The translations under genes and the position numbers were made by a program. The notes under the pieces were generated by a model, which saw only the letters and a list, made by a program, of their open reading frames with translations, did no database searches and was not told where the DNA came from. Positions 1-8,581 of a stretch of DNA of 64,000 bases are shown piece after piece. Every line of letters begins with the position of its first letter. Positions within the stretch are counted from its first letter, which is position 1. This stretch comes from Rhizobium mesoamericanum STM3625 (GTDB lineage: Bacteria; Pseudomonadota; Alphaproteobacteria; Rhizobiales; Rhizobiaceae). Location of the stretch: the NCBI RefSeq assembly GCF_000312665.1, contig NZ_HF536773.1, forward strand, positions 483,582-547,581, read 5' to 3'.

Positions 1-4
1 GGTC

Positions 5-3000
5 TTGAGCTTTGCGACGATAAGTACCGCAACAGCAGGGGAAGATAGTTCATCCGCGTCGGCGCCGACGACCATGACAACAACAGCCTCTGCGGCGACC
101 CTGACAACGACGACGACAGCGGCCGCAGTTGCCGTCCCCATTCTGAACATTATCGCCCTTGAAAACATGAAGAAGGGCAACCCAATTAGCGAATGGGGCC
201 TCGATGGCGACGGCGGTGGCACCATTCAGGGCTTTGCAACCGACATCAGCACCGACGTCGGCCAGACGGTCAACTTCAAGATCGCCACAGACTCGACCCA
301 CTACCGTATCGACATCTATCGCCTTGGCTACTATGGCGGAGATGGAGCGCGCAAAGTCGCCTCGATCGACAAGTCGCTGACGACGGCGCAAATCCAGCCA
401 CACCCGATCGTTGATATGTCGCTTGGTCTGATCGACTGCGGCAACTGGTCGGTTTCGGCAAGCTGGGAGATTCCGGCGGACGCCGTATCCGGTGTTTACA
501 TAGCCAAGCTGGTCCGCGAAGACGGCGTCGAGGACGCCAGTATCATTCCGTTTGTTGTGCGCGACGATGCCTCAAAGAGTAACATCGTTTTCCAAACCTC
601 AGATACGACCTGGCAGGCCTACAATGCATGGGGCGGCGCGAGCCTCTATTACGGAGAAGTTCCGGTCGATCCGGCGAACATGATCGGTTACCTGCCGCCC
701 AACTGCAGTTGCGGTTTGACCGCGATCGGTCGTGCATCGGCGATCAGCTACAATCGTCCGATCATTACGAATACCAGCCCTGTCGGTGGCACGCACGACT
801 TCATCTTCGGCGTCGAGCATTCCGCGATTCAGTGGCTCGAGCAGAACGGATATGACGTATCCTACATCTCCGGAGTCGACGCGGCCCGAAATGGCAATCT
901 GTTGCTCAATCACCAGGCTTACCTCTCGGTCGGTCATGACGAATACTGGTCGGCAGAACAACGCGCCAATGTTGAGGCAGCTCGTGACAACGGCGTCAAC
1001 CTTGCCTTCTGGAGCGGCAATGAGTGCTACTGGAAAGTGCGCTGGGAAAGTAGCATCGACGGCAATGGCCAGGCCTATCGGACAATGGTGTGCTACAAGG
1101 AGACTTGGGGAACGAGCACTGATCCGAGCAACATTGGAACTGGCACATGGCGCGATCCGCGCTATGCAGATCCGGGACAGCAGCCGGAGAACTCGCTAAC
1201 CGGAACGATGTTTACGGTCGACAGTTATCGCTCCGATACGATTACCATTCCTTACGACTATTCGAATCTGCGCTTCTGGCGCAACACCGACGTTGCCAAT
1301 CTGCAGCCGGGCCAAAGCTACAATCTCGTCCAGAATCTGCTCGGCTATGAATGGGACTCCGACGTTGAAAACGGCTTCAGACCGGCAGGCCTCATCGATC
1401 TGTCGCTCTCTTCCGTCGCCGTCAATACGTATCTCCGGGACTATGGCACCACTATTGGCGACGCTGTCGCAAGTCACAGCCTGACAATGTACCGAGCCGC
1501 AAGTGGCGCTCTGGTGTTCGGCGCTGGTACCGTCTTCTGGTCATGGGGTCTGAATGACCAGCACCTCGGCGCGCCCACCCCGACCGACCCGAACGTTCAG
1601 CAGGCGATGGTCAACATGTTTGCAGACATGGGAATCCTGCCAACGACGCTGGACGCTTCCCTCATCCTCGCGACGCAATCGACCGACAGCCTCAAACCGA
1701 CATCAACAATTACGTCCCCAATCATCGGCGCAAGCTTTGTTGAAGGCCAGCACGTTACGATCACTGGCACCGCTCAGGACTTCGGCGGGGGCATCATCGC
1801 CGGGATCGAGGTATCTACGGACGGCGGGCAGCACTGGTTCAAGGCCACCGGCCGCGAAAACTGGAGCTACAATTGGGTCGTTCAGGCTAGTGGCACCTAC
1901 ACGATCATGTCGCGCGCTGTCGATGACAGCGTGAACATGGAGGCACCATCGGCCGGAAAGCAGGTCACCGTCGTCCTGCCATCGACATCAAGTCTCTGGA
2001 CGCTGGCGTCCAAGCCGGCGCTCGAGACTGCGATTGACCGCGACGGCGTTGAACTCGGAGTGCGCTTCCAGTCCACGACCGGCGGCTCAATCGAAGGAAT
2101 TCGTTTCTACAAGGGCTTCTACAACGTCGGAGACCACGCCGTCAGCCTATGGGATTCAAACGGAACGCTGCTTGCAACCGGTGTATCGACGGGCGAATCT
2201 CTTTCGGGGTGGCAAACCGTCATGTTTTCCTCGCCCATTCATATCTCGGCTGGAACGACCTATGTCGCCTCCTATCACAGCAATGGCTATTACTCTGTCA
2301 CCGAGAACTATTTTACCTCGGGGTCAACCTACAGCAACGGCGCGCTGAAGGCAGTCGATGGTGGCGGTGTCTATGCCTATGGCTCGACCAGCACTTTTCC
2401 GGGCAACAATCCAGGCGGGTCCAATTACTGGGTCGACGTCGTATTCGACGCAGGCCCGAACAGCGCCCCCGTTGCCACCGATGACAGTGGTTTTACAATC
2501 TCGCGCAATGGCACGCTGGCGATTTCCATCGCCTCCCTTGTTGCCAACGACGTCGATCCGAACGGTGACGCGCTCACCATCTCGGCTGTCGGCAATGCCA
2601 CAAATGGCACCGTCGCGCTCGATGCGCAGACTGGCAATGTCATTTTCACGCCCAACGCGAACTACACGGGTCCGGCGAGTTTCAGCTACACACTTTCTGA
2701 TGGGCGTGGCGGCACTGACCAAGGTGACGTCAGCCTGACCGTAGACGAGGGACCAGTCGGCCAGACGCTGTTCCAGGCCGGAGAGGGCCCGAGCGGCGCC
2801 GGCTTCAACGACCATGCTCCAATGGAACTGGGCATGAAGTTTACCGCCTCGACAAGCGGCACGCTCACCGGCATCCGCTTTTATAAGGCCGCAGGCGATA
2901 CAGGCTCCCACACCGGCTCGATCTGGGCTGCGGATGGGACCCTGATTGCCACGGTCACATTCACGAGCGAGTCCCTGAGCGGCTGGCAGACAGCAAAGTT

Positions 3001-4819
3001 CTCCTCGCCAATCCAGATTACTGCCGGAACGACGTACGTTGCCTCCTACCACACCACAGGCAGCTATGTCGCAACCGCCAATTATTTCTCGACGGCTCAC
3101 ACCAGCGGGGCATTAACGGGCTTGTCCAGCAATACCAGTGGTGGAAACGGCGTCTTCTCCAATGGCACAGGCACGACCTTCCCCACATCAAGCTACCAGG
3201 CATCGAATTACTGGGTGGACGTCGTCTTTAATCAATCTACGGTCAACAATGCGCCAGTTGCGGCCAATGATAACGGGTTCACCACCTATTCGAACACGGC
3301 CCTGTCAATCGCGGCGGCAAGTCTGCTTGTCAACGACACCGATCCTGACGGCGATCAGCTGACAATCACGGGGGCGAACGGTGCAACCAATGGCACTGTT
3401 ACCTTTGATAGCCAAGCCAACTCCGTCATCTTCACACCAACGACGGGTTATACAGGCGCTGCAAGCTTCAGCTACTCGATTTCCGACGGTCGCGGCGGAA
3501 CCTCGACTGCAACTGTCTCTCTCAACGTTGCCCAACCCAGCGGCGCGGGCCTGTTCGCAACCTCAGACACGCCGAGCATTGCGGCGAACAGTGACCCCTC
3601 CTCTGTGGAATTGGGCGTCAAGTTCATCGCATCTGCGCGTGGCGAGATCACCGGCTTGCGCTACTATAAGAGTGCTCAGGACGTCGGTACCCACGTTGGC
3701 TCACTATGGAGCAGCACCGGCCAGCTTCTGGCGACGGCAACCTTCACCAACGAAACGGCAAGCGGCTGGCAAACCATCACTTTCTCGCAGCCGGTGAGCA
3801 TTTCTGCAGGCACAACCTATGTGGCAAGCTATCATTCGAATGGCTTCTATGCGGCGACGCCCAACTACTTCACGACAAGCCACAGCAACGGTGTGTTGAC
3901 AGCGCCGTCCAGTTCGGCCAGCGGCGGAAATGGCGTTTACGCATACGGAAGCGGCAGCCTGTTTCCAACTGCGACTTATAATTCGGCCAACTACTGGATC
4001 GACGTCCTCTATCAACAGTCGCCGCAAAACACTGTGCCGGTCGCCGTCAATGATACTGGAATTTCCACAGGTGTCGGCACGCCTGTCGTCATCCAGGCAT
4101 CAAGTCTGCTTGCCAATGACAACGATCCCGACGGAGACCAGATCTCGGTTGCAAGCGTTGGAAACGCGATCAACGGCACGGTGGCCTTCGATAGCCAATC
4201 TGGCGCGATCACCTTCACTCCCATGACCGGATACGTCGGCGCAGCAAGCTTTGACTACACGATCAAGGATACCCAAGGAGCATCGGCAACGGCCAATGTC
4301 TCGCTCAATGTGACCAACGAGGGGCCCGAGCAGAATGTCTTTGCCGCCGGGACGACGCCTGCGATCGCCTCGGTCAATGACAACAGCCCGGTCAACCTCG
4401 GCATGAAGTTCCAATCGGATGCAGCGGGATGGATAACCGGTATCCGTTTCTACAAGAGTGCGGAAAATACCGGGGCCCACACAGGCTACCTCTGGACGGC
4501 AAACGGTACGCTGCTCGCAAGCGCGACATTCACAAACGAGAGCGCAAGCGGCTGGCAGTCGGTCAACCTCTCGCAGCAGGTCGCAATCGACGCCGGCACG
4601 ACCTACGTCGTCTCCTACAGCACGAATGGCAATTACTCGGCAACGGGCAACTACTTCAGTGACACGACGACCAACGGCGATCTGCAGGGCATGTCGTCGG
4701 CGCTGAGCGGTGGCAACGGCGTCTATGCATATGGCTCCAGCGGGCTGTTCCCGACGAGCACATACAACAGCACCAACTACTATGTGGACGTGGCATTCAG
4801 GCAGCAGCTCGCAGCGTAA
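5..4819 (+). CDS. Large secreted protein: N,N-dimethylformamidase-like domain plus four DUF4082 modules
   Basis: Open frame of 1604 residues that is still open at the left window edge, so the true start may lie upstream; the first possible start here is TTG at 5. After a Thr/Ser/Ala-rich stretch (about 1-45), residues 45-555 resemble the C-terminal catalytic domain of N,N-dimethylformamidase beta subunits, with the motifs SVGHDEYWS and SGNECYWKVRWE. A bacterial Ig-like domain follows (561-659). Then come four DUF4082 modules (about 663-817, 918-1080, 1181-1339, 1442-1601), each containing GIRFYK-like and SGWQT segments and ending near NYW/YVDV. They are separated by three cadherin-like linkers that start near APVA or PVAV and carry a DPDGD-like motif. 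There is no hydrophobic signal peptide and no RTX nonapeptide. The GTPase and the type I exporter genes follow directly, so export by that system is inferred. Substrate unknown. Confidence 0.8.
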   Translation: MSFATISTATAGEDSSSASAPTTMTTTASAATLTTTTTAAAVAVPILNIIALENMKKGNPISEWGLDGDGGGTIQGFATDISTDVGQTVNFKIATDSTHYRIDIYRLGYYGGDGARKVASIDKSLTTAQIQPHPIVDMSLGLIDCGNWSVSASWEIPADAVSGVYIAKLVREDGVEDASIIPFVVRDDASKSNIVFQTSDTTWQAYNAWGGASLYYGEVPVDPANMIGYLPPNCSCGLTAIGRASAISYNRPIITNTSPVGGTHDFIFGVEHSAIQWLEQNGYDVSYISGVDAARNGNLLLNHQAYLSVGHDEYWSAEQRANVEAARDNGVNLAFWSGNECYWKVRWESSIDGNGQAYRTMVCYKETWGTSTDPSNIGTGTWRDPRYADPGQQPENSLTGTMFTVDSYRSDTITIPYDYSNLRFWRNTDVANLQPGQSYNLVQNLLGYEWDSDVENGFRPAGLIDLSLSSVAVNTYLRDYGTTIGDAVASHSLTMYRAASGALVFGAGTVFWSWGLNDQHLGAPTPTDPNVQQAMVNMFADMGILPTTLDASLILATQSTDSLKPTSTITSPIIGASFVEGQHVTITGTAQDFGGGIIAGIEVSTDGGQHWFKATGRENWSYNWVVQASGTYTIMSRAVDDSVNMEAPSAGKQVTVVLPSTSSLWTLASKPALETAIDRDGVELGVRFQSTTGGSIEGIRFYKGFYNVGDHAVSLWDSNGTLLATGVSTGESLSGWQTVMFSSPIHISAGTTYVASYHSNGYYSVTENYFTSGSTYSNGALKAVDGGGVYAYGSTSTFPGNNPGGSNYWVDVVFDAGPNSAPVATDDSGFTISRNGTLAISIASLVANDVDPNGDALTISAVGNATNGTVALDAQTGNVIFTPNANYTGPASFSYTLSDGRGGTDQGDVSLTVDEGPVGQTLFQAGEGPSGAGFNDHAPMELGMKFTASTSGTLTGIRFYKAAGDTGSHTGSIWAADGTLIATVTFTSESLSGWQTAKFSSPIQITAGTTYVASYHTTGSYVATANYFSTAHTSGALTGLSSNTSGGNGVFSNGTGTTFPTSSYQASNYWVDVVFNQSTVNNAPVAANDNGFTTYSNTALSIAAASLLVNDTDPDGDQLTITGANGATNGTVTFDSQANSVIFTPTTGYTGAASFSYSISDGRGGTSTATVSLNVAQPSGAGLFATSDTPSIAANSDPSSVELGVKFIASARGEITGLRYYKSAQDVGTHVGSLWSSTGQLLATATFTNETASGWQTITFSQPVSISAGTTYVASYHSNGFYAATPNYFTTSHSNGVLTAPSSSASGGNGVYAYGSGSLFPTATYNSANYWIDVLYQQSPQNTVPVAVNDTGISTGVGTPVVIQASSLLANDNDPDGDQISVASVGNAINGTVAFDSQSGAITFTPMTGYVGAASFDYTIKDTQGASATANVSLNVTNEGPEQNVFAAGTTPAIASVNDNSPVNLGMKFQSDAAGWITGIRFYKSAENTGAHTGYLWTANGTLLASATFTNESASGWQSVNLSQQVAIDAGTTYVVSYSTNGNYSATGNYFSDTTTNGDLQGMSSALSGGNGVYAYGSSGLFPTSTYNSTNYYVDVAFRQQLAA

Positions 4820-4839
4820 CAGCGGGTGGGGGAGTATCA

Positions 4840-6063
4840 ATGACAGGCGGCGACATGCGCCTCCCAGTAACGGTTTTGGCGGGTTTCCTAGGCGCGGGAA
4901 AGACAACCATCCTCAACCATGTATTGCGTAACCGGGAAGGACGCCGGGTTGCCGTCATCGTCAACGACATGAGCGAGATCAACATTGATGCCGAGCTCGT
5001 TCGTGATGGCGACGCCAACCTTTCGCGCACCAATGAAACGCTGGTTGAGCTGACCAACGGCTGCATCTGTTGCACGCTTCGTGACGATCTCTTGAGCGAA
5101 GTCCGTCGGTTGGCTGCCGATGGTCGCTTCGACTACCTGCTGATCGAGGGCACCGGGATAGCCGAGCCTCTACCGATCGCCGCCACATTCTCTTTTCACG
5201 ACGAAAACGGCAGCGCGCTTTGCGATGTCGCGCGGCTGGATACGATGGTCTCCGTCGTCGACGCGGCCAACCTTCTGGCGGATTACTCAAGCGCAGATTT
5301 CCTCAGCGATCGTGGCGAAAGCCGGGACACCGATGACGAACGAACCCTCGTCGATCTCCTCGTGGAGCAGATCGAGTTTGCCGACGTGGTCGTGATCAAC
5401 AAGATTTCGGAGGTCAATTCGGAAACACGCGCGACGGTGCGCCAGATCGTTGCTGCGCTCAATCCCGATGCCCGTGTCATCGAAACGGATTTCGGAGACC
5501 TGCCACTTTCCACCATTCTGGATACCGGTCTCTTCAGCGAGGCGAAGTCGGCCCGTCACCCCTATTGGCACAAGGAGCTCTACGGCTGGGGCAATCACGT
5601 TCCGGAAACCGAAGAGTACGGCATTTCGAGCTTCGTCTATCGGGCACGCCGTCCTTTCAATCCTACCGCGCTCGATCGCTTTCTCGCGCAACAATGGTCA
5701 GGCCTCATTCGCGCCAAGGGACACTTCTGGCTGGCAACGCGTCCGAACGAAATCGGCATGCTTTCGATTGCCGGCACACAGAGGCGCATGGACACCAAGG
5801 GATTCTGGTGGGCGAGCGTCTCTAAGGCGTATTGGCCACGCTATCCGCAATTCCGCCAGTTGCTCGACCGTCACTGGGACCCAGTCTGGGGCGATCGACG
5901 CCAGGAACTGGTATTCATCGGCGCGGGTATTGATCAGCAAGCCATCAGCACCGCGCTCGACGACTGCCTGATCGGGGAAGAGGCAAGCTTTGACCCCGAT
6001 CTCGGCAGAAGCCTCACGGACCCGTTCCCGGCTTGGCAGCACACACAGCATCACCATCCATGA
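4840..6063 (+). CDS. COG0523 / CobW-like GTPase, putative metal chaperone
   Basis: 407 residues. The N-terminal G domain has the P-loop GFLGAGKTT (residues 15-23) and the family metal-binding motif CICC (75-78, in NGCICCTLRDD). The usual guanine-recognition motif NKxD reads NKIS here. The C-terminal CobW_C domain has the FWLATRP segment seen in the long YciC/ZigA-type subgroup, and the tail HTQHHHP is histidine-rich. These proteins deliver or allocate metals, often zinc, in the cytosol. ATG at 4840 is preceded by GGGGGAG with good spacing; ATG 4855 is an alternative. Only 20 bp separate it from the large secreted protein gene, so there is no room for its own Zur-type promoter and co-transcription is likely. 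The metal served cannot be told from sequence. Confidence 0.88.
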   Translation: MTGGDMRLPVTVLAGFLGAGKTTILNHVLRNREGRRVAVIVNDMSEINIDAELVRDGDANLSRTNETLVELTNGCICCTLRDDLLSEVRRLAADGRFDYLLIEGTGIAEPLPIAATFSFHDENGSALCDVARLDTMVSVVDAANLLADYSSADFLSDRGESRDTDDERTLVDLLVEQIEFADVVVINKISEVNSETRATVRQIVAALNPDARVIETDFGDLPLSTILDTGLFSEAKSARHPYWHKELYGWGNHVPETEEYGISSFVYRARRPFNPTALDRFLAQQWSGLIRAKGHFWLATRPNEIGMLSIAGTQRRMDTKGFWWASVSKAYWPRYPQFRQLLDRHWDPVWGDRRQELVFIGAGIDQQAISTALDDCLIGEEASFDPDLGRSLTDPFPAWQHTQHHHP

Positions 6064-6089
6064 TCACTCATCAACTCGAGGAGACGACA

Positions 6090-6398
6090 ATGAGCAATGA
6101 ACTTTATGCAGACGGAATTGGCGAAATCACAGTCACCGGCACCATCGTGCGCATTGATCTGATGTCGCTGTCTGCCACCGAGCGCGATCAGAGCAACAAC
6201 CCAAAGCCAGTCTTCCGCCAGCGCATCATCATGCCGGTCGATGCATTTGCGAACGCTGTCGACCTCATGCAGAAGGCGCTAAGTGGATTGGTCGAGGCCG
6301 GTGCAGTGCGCCGCATCAACGATCTGCCATCAGGCCAGAAGGCTGAAATCATCCAGCCGTCCGGCTCATCGGCAAACGCCTCACCGAATTTCAACTGA
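6090..6398 (+). CDS. Small hypothetical protein in the secretion operon
   Basis: 102 residues from ATG 6090, with GAGGAGAC just upstream. I do not recognise it with certainty. It is soluble, with no signal peptide or membrane segment. It has a beta-rich first half (ITVTGTIVRIDL), then FRQRIIMP and an amphipathic helix (residues about 50-75), and ends in a low-complexity Ser/Asn tail. The pattern of an R-IIMP strand followed by a helix is faintly like DUF3467 proteins, but this is a guess. It lies 26 bp after the GTPase and 38 bp before the type I exporter, so it probably belongs to the operon; a role as a cargo-specific accessory protein is only inferred. Confidence 0.7.
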   Translation: MSNELYADGIGEITVTGTIVRIDLMSLSATERDQSNNPKPVFRQRIIMPVDAFANAVDLMQKALSGLVEAGAVRRINDLPSGQKAEIIQPSGSSANASPNFN

Positions 6399-6436
6399 CC
6401 AACAGCTCTTCTTCAACGCAGACACCCGGGTGGGCC

Positions 6437-8581
6437 ATGAGTACATTTTTGCACACCAATCTACACTGCCTTGCTCTCGTCGCGCGCCATCACGGTGTCG
6501 ATCTGTCACCGGAGCGCTTGCAGCACGACTATGCGGTCGATGAGCGGCCGGTCGAAATCCGGCAGTTGCTGCGCATGGCCAAGGACGCAGGACTGCGCGC
6601 ACGACAGATTAACCTCTCCTGGACGTCGCTGCTCCAGTTGGGCGAGGCCTTCCCGGTTCTGGCGGAACTCGAAAACGGCAACTGGGTGGTCATTGCCGGC
6701 CCCGCCATGGGCGAGGAAGAAGCAAAGATCAGGGTTCTCGACCCGCTGGCCGAGCGCCCTGACTTTATTCTCCTGAACGAGGAGCAGTTCACCAGGTCCT
6801 GGCGTGGATCCGTGGTGATGCTGAAGCGAAACTTCGGCATCAATGATGCCGACCAGCCGTTCGGCTTCCGCTGGTTCATTCCCGAGATTATCAAGCAGCG
6901 CAGCTTCTTCCGCGATGTTGCCCTTGCCGCCATCGTCCTCTACGGCCTTGGTCTGATGACACCGATCTTCTTCCAGCTCGTCATCGACAAGGTGCTTGTC
7001 CATCAAAGTTACGCGACTCTGACCGTCCTGACCATCGGCATCGGGATTGCGCTCGTCTTCGATGCTGCCTTCAGCTTCCTGCGCCGCTATCTCTTGCTCT
7101 ATGCCACGAACAGGATCGATATCCGCATTGCGACACGCACATTCGGGCATCTGCTCAATCTTCCAATTGCCTTGTTCGAGCAGGCGTCCGCAGGGGTTCT
7201 CGTCAAGCATATGCAGCAAACAGGCAGGATTCGCGAATTTTTGACGGGCCGCCTGTTTCTCACCCTTCTCGACGGCGTGTCCTTGCTGGTCTTCATTCCG
7301 ATCCTTGTTCTCTACAGCGTCAAGCTGACGCTCGTCGTCATCGGCTTTGCCGCGCTTGTCGGCCTCGTCGTCATGCTTCTCGTTGGCCCCTTCCAACGCC
7401 GTCTTCAAGCGCTCTACAAGGCCGAAGGCGACCGGCAGGCCCTACTCGTTGAAACCGTCCACGGCATGCGCACCGTCAAGTCGCTTGCGCTTGAACCGCG
7501 CCAGCGTCGCGCCTGGGACGACTATTCGGCACAATCGATATCGGTGCGGTTCCGTGTCGAGAAGATATCGACGGCCGCTCAATCCATGACCGGGCTTCTC
7601 GAGAAGTTGATGAGTGTCGCCATCATCGGCCTCGGCGCACTCGATGTCTTCAGCGGCGCCATGACGATTGGCGCTCTGGTCGCATTCAACATGCTTGCGG
7701 GACGGGTCTCCGGCCCGCTCGTACAGATCGTGACGATGGTGCACGAGTACCAGGAGGTCGCGCTTTCCGTCCGCATGTTGGGCGAGATCATGAACCAGCG
7801 CCCGGAACAGGCCGGTCGCGGTCGCGGTATCCGCCCGCATCTCAGAGGCAATATCGAGTTCGACAAGGTGACATTCCGCTACGGACCGGATGGCCCACCA
7901 GCACTCGACAATGTCTCCTTCAGCATTCCCGCCGGTTCGGTCTTCGGCGTTGTTGGCAAAAGCGGCTCGGGCAAGACCACGATTACCCGTCTGATCCAGG
8001 GCCTCTATCAGAACCAGCAGGGCATCGTCCGGATGGACGGTTATGACAGTCGCGAGATCGATCTCGTGCATCTGCGGACAAGTACCGGCGTCGTGCTTCA
8101 GGACAACTTCCTTTTCCGCGGCACCGTGCGCGAAAACATCGCGGCAGCAAAACCGGATGCAAGCATCGAGGAAATCATGGAGGTAGCCCGCATCGCCGGC
8201 GCCGAGGAGTTCATCGAGCGGCTTCCGCGTGGTTTCGACACGATGCTCGAGGAAAACGCATCGAACTTGTCAGGCGGTCAGAAACAGCGCTTAGCGATTG
8301 CCCGAGCGCTCATCACCGATCCGAAACTCCTGATCCTCGACGAGGCAACGAGCGCGCTCGATCCCGACAGCGAGACAATCATTCGACAGAACCTAAGTCA
8401 GATCGCGGCCGGGCGAACGGTGGTGATCGTTTCGCACCGCCTTTCCACGCTCGTCGATGCCGATGCCATTCTCGTCGTCGAACGCGGCAAGATCGCCGAT
8501 ATCGGCAGGCATGATCAGCTGGTGACGCGATGCATGACCTATCGTCACCTATGGTCGCAGCAGATGAGGCAGGTAGCATGA
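6437..8581 (+). CDS. Type I secretion ABC transporter (permease plus ATPase)
   Basis: 714 residues with the three-part layout of HlyB/LapB-type exporters. Residues 1-130 are a C39-peptidase-like domain. Aligned by eye with HlyB around the VARHHG segment, the catalytic cysteine position appears to hold threonine, so this is a degenerate CLD used for substrate docking, not a leader peptidase. A six-helix transmembrane domain occupies about 155-430. The nucleotide-binding domain (about 470-714) has Walker A GKSGSGKTT, signature LSGGQKQRLAIARAL and Walker B LLILDEATSALD. It acts in the inner membrane, pairing with the adaptor encoded next, whose start overlaps this stop as ATGA. The cargo is most likely the large protein at the start of the operon. 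The start ATG has only a weak ribosome site (GGGTGGG). Confidence 0.95.
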   Translation: MSTFLHTNLHCLALVARHHGVDLSPERLQHDYAVDERPVEIRQLLRMAKDAGLRARQINLSWTSLLQLGEAFPVLAELENGNWVVIAGPAMGEEEAKIRVLDPLAERPDFILLNEEQFTRSWRGSVVMLKRNFGINDADQPFGFRWFIPEIIKQRSFFRDVALAAIVLYGLGLMTPIFFQLVIDKVLVHQSYATLTVLTIGIGIALVFDAAFSFLRRYLLLYATNRIDIRIATRTFGHLLNLPIALFEQASAGVLVKHMQQTGRIREFLTGRLFLTLLDGVSLLVFIPILVLYSVKLTLVVIGFAALVGLVVMLLVGPFQRRLQALYKAEGDRQALLVETVHGMRTVKSLALEPRQRRAWDDYSAQSISVRFRVEKISTAAQSMTGLLEKLMSVAIIGLGALDVFSGAMTIGALVAFNMLAGRVSGPLVQIVTMVHEYQEVALSVRMLGEIMNQRPEQAGRGRGIRPHLRGNIEFDKVTFRYGPDGPPALDNVSFSIPAGSVFGVVGKSGSGKTTITRLIQGLYQNQQGIVRMDGYDSREIDLVHLRTSTGVVLQDNFLFRGTVRENIAAAKPDASIEEIMEVARIAGAEEFIERLPRGFDTMLEENASNLSGGQKQRLAIARALITDPKLLILDEATSALDPDSETIIRQNLSQIAAGRTVVIVSHRLSTLVDADAILVVERGKIADIGRHDQLVTRCMTYRHLWSQQMRQVA

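Noticed and set aside
2000..4819. Long repeats in the first gene considered as DNA-level tandem repeats or RTX blocks
   Set aside because: They are diverged protein modules (DUF4082 and cadherin-like), not near-identical DNA repeats, and no GGxGxDxUx calcium repeats were found.
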